Positions 10,514-22,045 are shown, counted from the first letter of the stretch. The stretch: DNA of 64,000 nt from Haemaphysalis longicornis (GCA_013339765.2 CM023450.1:186521269-186585268), one strand, 5' to 3'. Notes: a model not told the origin generated them from the letters alone. Made by a program: numbers and translations.

Positions 10514-10535
10514 GGCGTTTCTTTGTAGAAACGTC
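10514..10535 (+). ncRNA. Conserved hairpin (copy A)
   Basis: GGCGTTTC pairs with GAAACGTC around the loop TTTGTA: 8 bp, one G-T. The copy at 25785-25808 has the same loop and closing pairs but one extra T-A pair, changed on both arms. This is a possible structural or DNA element; transcription is not shown. Confidence 0.4.
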
Positions 10536-11576
10536 AATCGAACAAAACCTTTTTTGGCCACACAGAGCCACACAGAGTCTCTTTTGGTGTTTTTCACTTT
10601 TAGGCGACGCCGGCGGGTTTGCCCCTTTGGTGCACATGCGTTGTTTTCGATGAAACTTGGGTCTGCCAAAAAAAGTTTGCCTTTTGTAGCTCCTTTTTAA
10701 TGGGTGCCTATGCTTTGTTTTGCCAGGAAGATCTTATACATGCTTTGCTTTTCGATGAAAGCCTTCTTTGTTAACCATGCGCAACCAGTTTACAACTGCC
10801 AAACGTATTTTTACCTTTGTTTTCGATTGAAAACTTGAGTGTGCCAAAAAAGTTGACATACTTTGTTTTTTCGATGTAACGAGTTCGTTTTGCCTTTTGT
10901 AGCTCGTTTACCTCCTTTTTAATGGTTGCATATGCTTTGTTCTGTGCCCTTTATATTGCCAGGTTTGCTTTTCGATGAAAGCATTTGTTAACCATGCGCA
11001 CAGTTACTGCCAAACGTATTTTTACCTTTGTTTTCGATGGAAAACTTGAGTCGAGTACCAAGCGCAGCTCGTTTACCTCCTTTTTTTGCCAGGAAGATGA
11101 TCTGATTTGGCTTATACATGCGATGAAAACGTTGGTTTGCCTTAACCATGTGCAACCAGCACGGTTATGTCGAATTTATGGAAAACAGAGCCTTTCATTG
11201 CGATAAGATCTGAGTTTTACTGGCTTGTTGTCGATGAAAAAAAAACGAGTTGGTTTGTCGTTTATAGCGCAACCAGGACATAGCTGTGCTTACCTCACAA
11301 ACAGATCTGATTTTTTATTTTTGCGTTTTGTAAAAAAAATGCAAAAGCCTTTGTCGTTTTTGTGAAAAATAAATCATGTTTTTTCTGAGCATACCTTTTA
11401 CGTGTTCATCTCTCTCTCTTTTATGACCGAAAAAGAAAAGTGACCACACACTTCGGTTAAACCACAAATATTTTATTTTTTTTTGTCAACCTTTAAAAAA
11501 AATGTGGAACATTTTGGCTAGGAAAAATGATATTAGAAATATGTGAACGTCACATGATAACATTAGTTTGGGGGGA
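10536..11576. repeat. Intergenic tract with dispersed TTTTCGA palindromes (copy A)
   Basis: No gene is seen. Short imperfect palindromes of the form GTTTTCGATGGAAAAC recur about every 60-110 bp (near 10648, 10757, 10821, 10863, 10965 and 11030), mixed with motifs GTTAACCATGCGCA and CTATGCTTTG. The same motif occurs in the introns of the copy B gene and in the equivalent tract 25900-26170. The arrangement recalls homologous-region repeats of arthropod DNA viruses, which act as enhancers or origins; this is comparison only. Confidence 0.5.
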
Positions 11577-11580
11577 TAAG
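11577..11580 (+). promoter_or_regulatory. TAAG motif 40 nt before the 320-codon ORF (copy A)
   Basis: GGGGGATAAGACTACT lies 40 nt before the ATG at 11617; copy B has the same motif at exactly the same distance (26578, ATG 26618). TAAG is the late-promoter core of baculoviruses and relatives. A four-base motif is weak evidence alone. Confidence 0.3.
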
Positions 11581-11616
11581 ACTACTTAGGCGACGACGAC
11601 GCGCAGCATTATCGTC

Positions 11617-12579
11617 ATGTCTTGCGGACCAATTACCAAGCACTACGACACGTACTTTGAGATGCCAATCGTTGGCTCTACCTTATCCGGTCCACTTGCC
11701 AAACACGTTGCCAACATCGCCAATCGTATGAAGAACGAAGGTCTGCTATGCATGGCGGTGCAAGAAGACAAAGTATCAGTTGAATTTGCACGCATTCGCT
11801 TCAAAGTCTTCGATCGCAAGTCTTTCGACAAGTATGCCATCCCGATAGGCATGACCCACGTCATCTCTCGAGTTGTCAAGACGTACCTAGATAACTGGCA
11901 CATGCAACGAACCAAGCGGTTGTACAGGAACGCTTCGCTCGATTTTGTCTGCACCGGAGACCTCATAGTGAAGCGAGATTACGAAGACGACCGGATGCCC
12001 TTACTGCCGCATAACGTGTACCTGACCCTGAGTCCCGTCAACCGTAACGCGTTTGTCGCGTTCTACGAGGGCCTCGTTTCCACCATTCAAGACATTGCCT
12101 TCAACGTCATCCTTGTGAGGAACGCGGAAGCCGACAAAGTCAACCTCAACATCATGCCGGTGAACGGCAACCTCGAGGGCACCGGATGGATGCTGGACGT
12201 TGAAGCCAGGCCGAATCCGACGGTTCTACTGGGCATGATGAGCAGTGCGAGTGAAAAGTTGGACAAAGATATAGTGTACAACTTTATAGAATTGGCCAAC
12301 TACACCGAAATTGTGAACGGCGACACTACGTACTACAAGTCGCAATGCAGTAATTACGTGATACAGGTTGGGGAGAGGATGTTGGGCATGATTAACCGCA
12401 TCCTGTCTCCTTTGGCGGAGCGCGAACTCGACTTTGGGTCCATCATGACCAGCGTCTTCAGGAGGCTGGATCGAAACATTGTGGGCTCCGTGACTCCGCA
12501 ATACTCCGAAGTCTACGACGTGGCTCACCAAGCAAACCAGTGCGGACTGTACGACGATTACGTTGCACGCAGACACTAA
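11617..12579 (+). CDS. Unidentified intronless 320-residue protein (copy A, intact)
   Basis: A clean ORF begins MSCGPITKHYDTYFEM and ends DDYVARRH-stop. I recognise no domain: there is no signal peptide, no transmembrane run, no zinc motif, and the composition is that of a soluble globular protein with several Asn/Val-rich strands. The start is supported because copy B has the same ATG and the same upstream sequence. AATAAA follows the stop by 16 nt, and the next ORF begins 49 nt after the stop. Compared with copy B there are 11 base substitutions and every one is synonymous, so the protein was under strong constraint when the copies diverged. A structural or replication-associated viral protein is one guess; function is unknown. 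Confidence 0.8.
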   Translation: MSCGPITKHYDTYFEMPIVGSTLSGPLAKHVANIANRMKNEGLLCMAVQEDKVSVEFARIRFKVFDRKSFDKYAIPIGMTHVISRVVKTYLDNWHMQRTKRLYRNASLDFVCTGDLIVKRDYEDDRMPLLPHNVYLTLSPVNRNAFVAFYEGLVSTIQDIAFNVILVRNAEADKVNLNIMPVNGNLEGTGWMLDVEARPNPTVLLGMMSSASEKLDKDIVYNFIELANYTEIVNGDTTYYKSQCSNYVIQVGERMLGMINRILSPLAERELDFGSIMTSVFRRLDRNIVGSVTPQYSEVYDVAHQANQCGLYDDYVARRH

Positions 12580-12595
12580 AACTTGATGGCAAAAA

Positions 12596-12601
12596 AATAA
12601 A
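12596..12601 (+). terminator. AATAAA between the 320- and 1047-codon genes (copy A)
   Basis: The poly(A) signal lies 28 nt before the next start codon at 12629, so the cleavage site of one transcript must fall in the 5' region of the next. The same arrangement is kept in copy B. Such packing is normal in viral genomes and unusual for host genes. Confidence 0.6.
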
Positions 12602-12628
12602 TGCTTTTTTTTTGTGTTTTGAACAAGT

Positions 12629-14858
12629 ATGGCTGATGTGAATCCCAATAATTCGTTCAAACGACGAAATGGCAAACTCTATGCTCTCTCCACTGCCATG
12701 CTTGCTCGTCATTACGGGATACCTTCCACCTCAATGTGTTCCGATGTATTTTTAAATGCCATCGGACAAATGAACAACTACCTGAACACCCTATTCAAGG
12801 TTAATACTACTACTTCGATAATACACGATGGCGGTTGTAACAATTTATTTGCGCTAATGGAAACGCACGCCAATGTCAACTTCCTGTGCGACAGAGGCAG
12901 TTCTCTAATGTTGAGAAACGTTTCTCTTTTCATATTTCTTACCCTCATTCAAAGCGGTGTGCACGGTAGAATATTACGGGGCATAGAATATCCGCGCATT
13001 TCTTCGGACGATGACGGAACATCCCCCACTTGTAACTACCTAGTGAGAGGATCCGCTGCCGCCGCTGCAAAAAAAAGACGTCGCGATAACAACATACCGA
13101 ACATTTCGGACCTTCGCTGTAAACTTCCCATTGTCGGCCCTCTGCCATCGGGAGACGTCGATCTCGTCGTCTATTTCTTCAAGAACAGAGCTTACATCGC
13201 GTATCACAATGACAAATACAACTCCGTGTTCATATTTACCGACGCCGTCATGGACGTGTTGCAAATGGGTATAGGTCACATTGACTGTCCCATAAGCTCG
13301 TTGCGAATGCGCAAGAGCCTGAAAAAATTCACATGGGCTGACCCCCCCTAAGGATGATAGTGATGATGAGGATGATGATGATGATGAGGATGAGGATGAT
13401 AATGGTTATGATGATAACATTCCAATTCCTCACCGAATGACCGCGTTTACCGCTTTGCTGCACGAATCCATACAACACGTGCACAGGATCATCTATTTGC
13501 TGTCGCGTAAATTGGGCGTCCAACACTGGGCCGCTCCTCCTCGCGATTTAAAGACGATCGCGGCTTGGAACGAAATCCTGCACTTTACCGGCGCTTACAT
13601 CGAACCGCATTGTCCTAGCCAACTGGAGCACGCCGAGTATGCTCGGCGAGAGGCCATGACGCAAACAGAGAGAATCACGGAGGACATGGAAAAGATGAAG
13701 GTGCAGAGCAAACACATCCCGGTGGAAGCGTTCAATTTTACCAACATGTCGGCCAACTACTCGATTGGAAACATGCTTGTGGACGACTGGTTCGATAACG
13801 AGTCTCTGCGATATAGGAGTACGCACGTCCTGTACGCAGATTTATGCCACACTCCGTCAGTGAAAGACGACGACACGCACAATTACGCCTCTGCGGTCAG
13901 GATCGAAGAGGATTACAAGTCTGCCAATTATGACATCGGCGGTTGCTGCACGTACGCACCGCACGGATTGCGAGTGACAATCTCCACAAACGGCGTTTCC
14001 TGCGAGAGCATCATCTACGACGTGGAATGCAACGACCCGCGGCGCATGCTGGGCAAGGTTGCCCTGTACCTGTTTTTCGTCATGCACGCGCATCACGTGC
14101 GGTCGCTGGACTTGCGAACCAAGGGCAACGTGGTGATTCTGGAGCACGACACTAGCGACACGATACCACACACGCTACTGGACGTGCTACTCGGTCGCGG
14201 CTCAGATTGTGCACTCAGATATCGGTCCTCACCGGCGATCTGGAAACGGTCGTCTCCGCGTGCGCCGCGAGTTTGGCAACCACGGTAAGGCTGCTCGAAG
14301 TCGAGGCGAGAGGCGACTTTCGCATAAGCGGGCCCGACGCGTACTGCGCCGCTCCGTACGCATGCTCTGAACTCGAAATTCGCGTGACATCGCTGCAGCT
14401 ATCCCAACTGCGATGGAACTGGTTCGACAGACTGTCCAAGCGACTCCCTCCAAACCAAGCTCGCATACACGTGGTAAAGACAAACGACCCAGCTTGCCTG
14501 CTGGAAGTGGAAAGAGTGACAAACGCAATCGCATTCGGCTGCGTGCCCGACGAACTGCGCGAGATTGCCATCACTACCAAGTATCAGAACACTGTAAACA
14601 TTCACAGCGTGTGCAAACTACTATTTCCACCAAACATCACTTTCAGCAAGTTGAAAGTGCTGAAACTCCACGGATTTATATGGAACGAAGAAGGAGGAGA
14701 AGATGGGTTCACGTTCTTCGAGCGTACGCCAAATCTGCAGGTGTGCTCGTTTAGGTGCAAAGACAGAACATTCGGGGGCGAAAGCGACGCCGCCTTCCTC
14801 GCCGACCTCGTGGGCAAGAGGCTCCCGCGCAGCGTCACTGAACTGTGGATAGACGTCA
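12629..14858 (+). pseudogene. 1047-codon LRR-like gene, copy A (two frameshifts and 3' truncation)
   Basis: Homologue of 27631-30774. Three lesions are visible against copy B: one extra A in the run at about 13322-13327, which ends the first frame at 13351; one missing C near 14203; and replacement of the last third by satellite DNA after GACGTCAT at about 14858. The open frame continues into the satellite as a meaningless chimaera. The N-terminal part (12629-13320) differs from copy B by several amino-acid changes, whereas 14081-14858 is nearly identical to B. The basic KKRRR stretch and the GAT-repeat acidic stretch are both present. Confidence 0.85.
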
Positions 14859-17800
14859 TATTTACCGAATATTTACCGGGACTGGGCAAAATTCCCGTCT
14901 CAAAGAATATTATTCAGGGCTTGGCAGAATTCTCACCAGTCTCAAAGAATATTTACCGGGACTGGCGGGCAAAATTTGCGTCTCGGAGAATATTTACCAG
15001 GACTGGGCAAAATTTTCACCAGCGCTTGGCAGAATTCCCACCAATAATTGGAAACCACAGAACAATATTTTTTCCGGGACTGGGCAGAATTCTCACCAGT
15101 CTCGGAGAATATTATTCAGCGCTTGGCAGAATTCCCACCAGTCTCGGAGAATATTTACCAGGCCTGGGCAAAATTCTCACCAGTCTCGGAGGTCTCGGAG
15201 AATATTTACCAGGACTGGGCAGAATTCTCACCAGTCTCAAAGAATCTTGGAGACTTGGGAAACAGTTCTCATCTTTCTAAACTCGGTATAAAGTCTTTGC
15301 AACCTCAAATACTCGGACAAAAAATATTTTTCCCAAGACTGGGCAGAATTCTCACCAGTCTCGGAGAATATTTACCAGGACTGGGCAGAATTCTCACCAG
15401 TCTCGGAGAATATTTACCAGGACTGGGCAAAATTCTCACCAGTATCGAAAAACATTTTTCCAAACTCCTTCCAAAATCTTCCAACGTCGATTCACACTTG
15501 GAAATAATTTGGAAACCACAGAACAATATTTTTTCCGGGACTGGGCAGAATTCTCACCAGTCTCGGCGAATATTTACCAGGACTGGGCAGAATTCTCACC
15601 AGTCTCGAAAAACATTTTTCTAAACTCCTTCCGAAATCTCGGAAAACCATCTTCCGAAGTCGATTCAAACTTGGACATAATTAGAGACTGGGGTTTGGCA
15701 TATATCCACCGTGTTTTCGTTGAACGCTTTTACTGATCTTGGAGACTTGGGAAACAGTTCTCATCTTTCTAAACTCGGTATAAAGTCTTTGCAACCTCAA
15801 ATACTCGGACAAAAAATATTTTTCCCAAGACTGGGCAGAATTCTCACCAGTCTCGGAGAATATTTACCAGGGCTGGGGGCAAAATTCTTACCAGTCTCGA
15901 AAAACATTTTTCTAAACTCCTTCCGAAATCTCGGAAACCATCTTCCAAAGTCGATTCAAACTTGGACATAATTAGAGACTGGGGTTTGGCATATATCCAC
16001 CGTGTTTTCGTTGAACGCTTTTACTGATCTTGGAGACTTGGGAAAACAGTTCTCATCTTTCTAAACTCGGTACAAAGTCTTTGCAACCTCAAATACTCGG
16101 ACAAAAAATATTTTTCCCAAGACTGGGCAGAATTCTCACCAGTCTCGGAGAATATTTACCAGGACTGGGCAGAATTCTCACCAGTATCGAAAAACATTTT
16201 TCCAAACTCCTTCCAAAATCTTCCAACGTCGATTCACACTTGGAAATAATTTGGAAACCACAGAACAATATTTTTTCCGGGACTGGGCAACATTCTCACC
16301 AGTCTCGGAGAATATTTACCAGGTCTGGGCAAAATTCTCACCAGTCTCGGAGAATATTTACCAGGACTGGGCAAAATTCTTACCAGTATCGAAAAACATT
16401 TTTCCAAACTCCTTCCAAAATCTTCCAAACGTCGATTCACACTTGGAAATAATTGGCAACCACAGAACAATATTTTTTCCGGGACTGGGCACTCACCAGT
16501 CTCGGCGAATATTTACCAGGACTGGGCAAAATTTTTACCAGTCTCGGAGAATATGTACCAGGACTGGGCAAAATTCTTACCAGTATCGAAAAACATTTTT
16601 CCAAACTCCTTCCAAAATCTTCCAACGTCGATTCACACTTGGAAATAATTTGGAAACCACAGAACAATATTTTTTCCAGGACTGGGGTTTGTGGTTTGGC
16701 ATATATCCACCGTGTTTTCGTTGAACGCTTTTACTGATCTTGGAGACTTGGGAAAACAGTTCTCATCTTTCTAAACTCGGTACAAAGTCTTTGCAACCTC
16801 AAATACTCGGACAAAAAATATTTTTCCCAAGACTGGGCAAAATTCTGCCTAGTCTCGGAGAATGTTTACCAGGACTGGGCAGAATTCTCACCAGTCTCGG
16901 AGAATATTCTCCAGGACTGGGCAGAATTCTCACCAGTATCGAAAAACATTTTTCCAAACTCCTTCCAAAATCTTCCAACGTCGATTCACACTTGCAAATA
17001 ATTGGAAACCACAGAACAATATTTTTTCCGGGACTGGGCAAAATTCGCACCAGTCTCGGAGAATATTTACCAGGACTGGGCAGAATTCTCACCAGTCTCG
17101 GAGAATATTCTCCAGGACTGGGCAGAATTCTCACCAGTCTCGAAAATTTGTGGTTTGGCATATATCCACCGTGTTTTCGTTGAACGCTTTTACTGATCTT
17201 GGAGACTTGGGAAAACAGTTCTCATCTTTCTAAACTCGGTACAAAGTCTTTGCAACCTCAAATACTCGGACAAAAAATATTTTTCCCAAGACTGGGCAAA
17301 ATTCTGCCTAGTCTCGGAGAATGTTTACCAGGACTGGGCAGAATTCGCACCAGTCTCGGCGAATATTTACCAGGACTGGGCAAAATTTTTACCAGTCTCG
17401 GAGAATATGTACCAGGACTGGGCAAAATTCTTACCAGTATCGAAAAAACATTTTTCCAAACTCCTTCCAAAATCTTCCAACGTCGATTCACACTTGGAAA
17501 TAATTTGGAAACCACAGAACAATATTTTCCAGGACTGGGTTTGTGGTTTGGCATATATCCACCGTGTTTTCGTTGTAACGCTTTTACTGATCTTGGAAGA
17601 CTTGGGAAAACAGTTCTCATCTTTCTAAACTCGGTACAAAGTCTTTGCAACCTCAAATACTCCGGACAAAAAATATTTTTTCCCAAGACTGGCAAAATTC
17701 TGCCTAGTCGGATGGCCGCCCAAGCTCCTTCTTTTTCTCGGGACTGGAGAATATTCTCCAGGACTGGGCAGAATTCTCACCAGTATCGAAAAACATTTTT

Positions 17801-20800
17801 CCAAACTCCTTCCAAAATCTTCCAACGTCGATTCACACTTGCAAATAATTGGAAACCACAGAACAATATTTTTTCCGGGACTGGGCAAAATTCGCACCAG
17901 TCTCGGAGAATATTTACCAGGACTGGGCAGAATTCTCACCAGTCTCGGAGAATATTCTCCAGGACTGGGCAGAATTCTCACCAGTCTCGAAAATTTGTGG
18001 TTTGGCATATATCCACCGTGTTTTCGTTGAACGCTTTTACTGATCTTGGAGACTTGGGAAAACAGTTCTCATCTTTCTAAACTCGGTACAAAGTCTTTGC
18101 AACCTCAAATACTCGGACAAAAAATATTTTTCCCAAGACTGGGCAAAATTCTGCCTAGTCTCGGAGAATGTTTACCAGGACTGGGCAGAATTCGCACCAG
18201 TCTCGGCGAATATTTACCAGGACTGGGCAGAATTCTCACCAGTCTCGGAGAATATTCTCCAGGACTGGGCAGAATTCTCACCAGTATCGAAAAACATTTT
18301 TCCAAACTCCTTCCAAAATCTTCCAACGTCGATTCACACTTGCAAATAATTGGAAACCACAGAACAATATTTTTTCCGGGACTGGGCAAAATTCTCACCA
18401 GTCTCGGAGAATATTTACCAGGACTGGGCAGAACTCTCACCAGTCTCGGAGAATATTCTCCAGGACTGGGCAGAATTCTCACCAGTCTCGGAGAATATTC
18501 TCCAGGACTGGGCAGAATTCTCACCAGTATCGAAAAACATTTTTCCAAACTCCTTCCAAAATCTTCCAACGTCGATTCACACTTGCAAATAATTGGAAAC
18601 CACAGAACAATATTTTTTCCGGGACTGGGCAAAATTCGCACCAGTCTCGGAGAATATTTACCAGGACTGGGCAGAATTCTCACCAGTCTCGGAGAATATT
18701 CTCCAGGACTGGGCAGAATTCTCACCAGTCTCGAAAATTTGTGGTTTGGCATATATCCACCGTGTTTCGTTGAACGCTTTTACTGATCTTGGAGACTTGG
18801 GAAAACAGTTCTCATCTTTCTAAACTCGGTACAAAGTCTTTGCAACCTCAATACTCGGACAAAAAAATATTTTTCCCAAGACTGGGCAAAATTCTGCCTA
18901 GTCTCGGAGAATGTTTACCAGGACTGGGCAGAATTCTCACCAGTCTCGGAGAATATTCTCCAGGACTGGGCAGAATTCTCACCAGTCTCGGAGAATATTT
19001 ACCAGGACTGGGCAGAATTCTCACCAGTCTCGGAGAATATTCTCCAGGACTGGGCAGAATTCTCACCAGTCTCGAAAATTTGTGGTTTGGCATATATCCA
19101 CCGTGTTTTCGTTGAACGCTTTTACTGATCTTGGAGACTTGGGAAACAGTTCTCATCTTTCTAAAACTCGGTACAAAGTCTTTGCAACCTCAAATACTCG
19201 GACAAAAAATATTTTTCCCAAGACTGGGCAAAATTCTGCCTAGTCTCGGAGAATGTTTACCAGGACTGGGCAGAATTCGCACCAGTCTCGGAGAATATTT
19301 ACCAGGACTGGGCAGAATTCTCACCAGTCTCGGAGAATATTTACCAGGACTGGGCAGAATTCTCACCAGTATCGAAAAACATTTTTCCAAACTCGTCCCC
19401 CAAATCTTCCAACGTCGATTCACACTTGGAAATAATTGGAAACCACAAATATTTTTTCCGGGACGCGTATTTCCAAAACGCTTCGCTGCACAGATCACCG
19501 TGACATATCTGTTCGCGCGATGCGCGCGATGTACAGAACGGTAATTAAATGCCGTCATTTACTGCGCAAACATAAAGCGGCCTAACACATACCAAATAAC
19601 TATTATTAACAAAAACAACACGTATATTTGTGTTTAGAAAAAAAATTGAAAAAAAGGGAAGTAACGAAAAAAAATTCAAGCGATAAATTTGCTTGGGCTC
19701 GAACCCGAGCCGTCAGCGCCAGTGCTCAGTACTTTACATCGAGGCCACAGAGCCCGAAAGGTAGGCTCCTTTCAGAAAGGTGCTCAAAAGAATAGCGCGC
19801 GCAGTGACATCACACATGTCACTTGGGGGCACTGTGCAGTGAAGCGTTTGGAAACACGCTTCCGGGACTGGGCAGAATTCTCACCAGGACTGGGCAGAAT
19901 TCGCACCAGTCTCGGAGAATATTTACCAGGACTGGGCAGAATTCTCACCAGTATCGAAAAACATTTTTCCAAACTCCTTCCAAAATCTTCCAACGTCGAT
20001 TCACACTTGGAAATAATTGGAAACCACAGTTCGGGACTGGGCAGAATTCTCACCAGTGTCGGAGAATATTATTCAGGGCTGGGCAGAATTCTCACCAGTC
20101 TCGGACTGGGCAAAATTCTCACCAGTCTCGGAGAATATCGTGTTTTCGTTGAACGCTTTTACTGATCTTGGAGACTTGGGAAAACAGTTCTCATCTTTCT
20201 AAACTCGGTACAAAGTCTTTGCAACCTCAAATACTCGGACAAAAAATATTTTTCCCAAGACTGGGCAAAATTCTGCCCAGTCTCGGAGAATATTTACCAG
20301 GACTGGGCAGCCAGTCTCGGAGAATATTTACCAGGACTGGGCAGAATTCTCACCAGTCTCAAAAAATATTTTTCTAAACTCCTTCCGAAATCTCGGAAAC
20401 CATCTTCCAAAGTCGATTCAAACTTGGAAATAATTAGAAACCACAGACTGGGGTTTGTGGTTTGGCATATATCCACCGTGTTTTCGTTGAACGCTTTTAC
20501 TGATCTTGGAGACTTGGGAAAACAGTTCTCATCTTTCTAAACTTGCAACCTCAAATACTCGGACAAACTCGGACAAAAAATATTTTTCCCCCAAGACTGG
20601 GCAAAATTCTCACCAGTCTCGGAGATGATGTGGTTTGTTGGCCCCTAACACCTTGAACATTGAGTTCTTCCAGAAGGTAGGGGTTCTGTTTCGCTTAGCA
20701 GGATCTAGCGAAGGGCTGCGAGCTGCTGAGGCTGTGGTGGGGGGACTATTATTCAGGACTGGGCAAAATTCTCACCAGTCCCGGAGAATATATTTTTCAG

Positions 20801-21095
20801 GGCTGGGGCACCAGTCTCGAAAAACATTTTTCCAAACTCCTTCCGTAATCTCGGAAACCATCTAAACTCGGTACAAAGTCTTTGCAAACCTCAAATACTC
20901 GGACAAAAAATATTTTTTCCAAAACTGGGCAAAATTCTCACCAGTCTCGGAGGCTCTAGCGCCGAGTAAGGCACTCCCCCAAGAAAAGTTTGGCTTTTCG
21001 AAGAACTCGTGCACAAAATATCCTGGTCCTGCTGCCCCCTCGTAAAACATTTTTCCAAACTCCTTTTCCAAAATCTCGGAAACCATTTCCCAACC
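14859..21095. repeat. 42-bp satellite array with higher-order units
   Basis: The basic unit is 42 bp, for example CTCGGAGAATATTTACCAGG then ACTGGGCAGAATTCTCACCAGT, and contains an EcoRI site. Blocks of 2-8 units alternate with two spacers: one with TTCCAAACTCCTTCCAAAAT through a TTTTTTCCGGGACTGG junction, and one starting GGCATATATCCACCGTG and running through CTCATCTTTCTAAACTCGG. The second spacer recurs near 15697, 15990, 16698, 17158, 17551, 18006, 18748, 19090 and 20466, which gives higher-order periods of about 290-740 bp. Because 42 is divisible by three, every frame on both strands can stay open; these are not genes. Units become degenerate after about 20600. Confidence 0.92.
19470..19858. 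other. Non-satellite interruption with tRNA-like sequence on the minus strand
   Basis: About 390 bp without the 42-bp unit. On the minus strand 19695-19711 reads GGCTCGGGTTCGAGCCC, a T-arm/B-box match, next to further tRNA-like sequence up to about 19760. No A box or cloverleaf is convincing, so a tRNA-derived SINE fragment is more likely than a tRNA gene. The rest is AT-rich. Confidence 0.4.
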
Positions 21096-21261
21096 CAAAA
21101 AGGAAAAACATTATCTCAACTCAGTAATTGGTTGATCAAACGTTTTCAATTTATACACCGAGTTGAAATGTCTAGGAACAAACCTAACATTTTGTAAGAT
21201 GGCCTGTATTTTTTCTATTAAATACCGTACAAATAAATAAAATTTCCATGACGTTACCACC

Positions 21262-21930
21262 ACTACGCTTCGAAATAGCCCGGTGTACGGTGCTATCTAA
21301 TGCTGACCCTTCGAAAAAGTCACGGCGTAACGACTTTATCCACTTGTTATGGTAGAAAGACCCGTATTTTTTTTGTATTACCAACGAGACCGCCAATCCA
21401 AACCGCCGTCGCTAATAACCAGCTTGCCTTCGAAACAGTCGCGTCGCTACCGATGCGAGCGCCACTACTCCTTCGAAATAGTCGCGGTCGCTACTGATGC
21501 GAGCGCCACAACCCTTCGAAATAATCAAGGCTGGTGTAATAATGCGTATTTTGTATAAAATGTACCAATTTATCCTACTTTATGGCTTTGTGTGCAACAA
21601 AAAGCATATTTTTGTACCTAAAAACGTAAAACAAGGCCGAAAAAAGTAATTTTTTCAAGACTGCGCTCGCGTCACCACTCCTTCGAAATAGTCGCGTCGC
21701 TATTGATGCGAGCGCCACCACAGCTATGTTTCTTTTGTTTTTGTACGTTAAACATTTGTGAAAGATGCCCCGTACTTTTTTTTTCATATCAAAGAACGTA
21801 AAATGAAGCCGATAAAAAAGTTTTATGACGCTAACGACCAGGTATCGATGCAAGCGCCACTGCCCTTCGAAATATCCTTGGCGCTACCGACGCGAGCGCC
21901 ACCACCCCCTTCGAAATAACTTGGCGGTTA
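21262..21930. repeat. TTCGAA-centred repeats upstream of the copy B promoter
   Basis: A unit of about 42 bp, CCTTCGAAATAGTCGCGTCG then CTACTGATGCGAGCGCCAC, occurs in full or part near 21308, 21429, 21471, 21513, 21681, 21868 and 21909. Spacers between some units contain T-rich sequence. The array ends about 50 bp before the TATA box of the LRR gene, so an enhancer-like role is plausible. Copy A lacks this region. Confidence 0.6.
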
Positions 21931-21979
21931 CCACGTGGGTGCGCAGTGGCGGGCGATTTTAATCTCTTTGTTCCTTTCC

Positions 21980-22018
21980 TATATATAATCCGGAACTGTT
22001 TATTTCCGCTTCCTCAGT
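21980..22018 (+). promoter_or_regulatory. Core promoter of the copy B LRR gene
   Basis: TATATATAA at 21980-21988 is followed by an arthropod-type initiator, TCAGT, at 22014-22018, roughly 30 bp downstream. The first in-frame ATG is at 22046, giving a short leader. Nothing comparable precedes copy A. Confidence 0.6.
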
Positions 22019-22045
22019 CGTCTTGACCAGCGTTGCAGCAATCCA

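Noticed and set aside
10132..10669. Minus-strand open frames containing repeated CHECAETTKNG peptides
   Set aside because: They are translations of the non-coding tandem repeats downstream of the LRR gene.
14859..20480. Many open reading frames of 60-290 codons on both strands, with 14-residue repeats
   Set aside because: The 42-bp unit is divisible by three and lacks stops in several frames, so all phases stay open. No start context, family match or frame-specific conservation.
15000..20480. Possible CRISPR-like array
   Set aside because: The repeats are contiguous 42-bp satellite units without unique spacers, in eukaryotic DNA.
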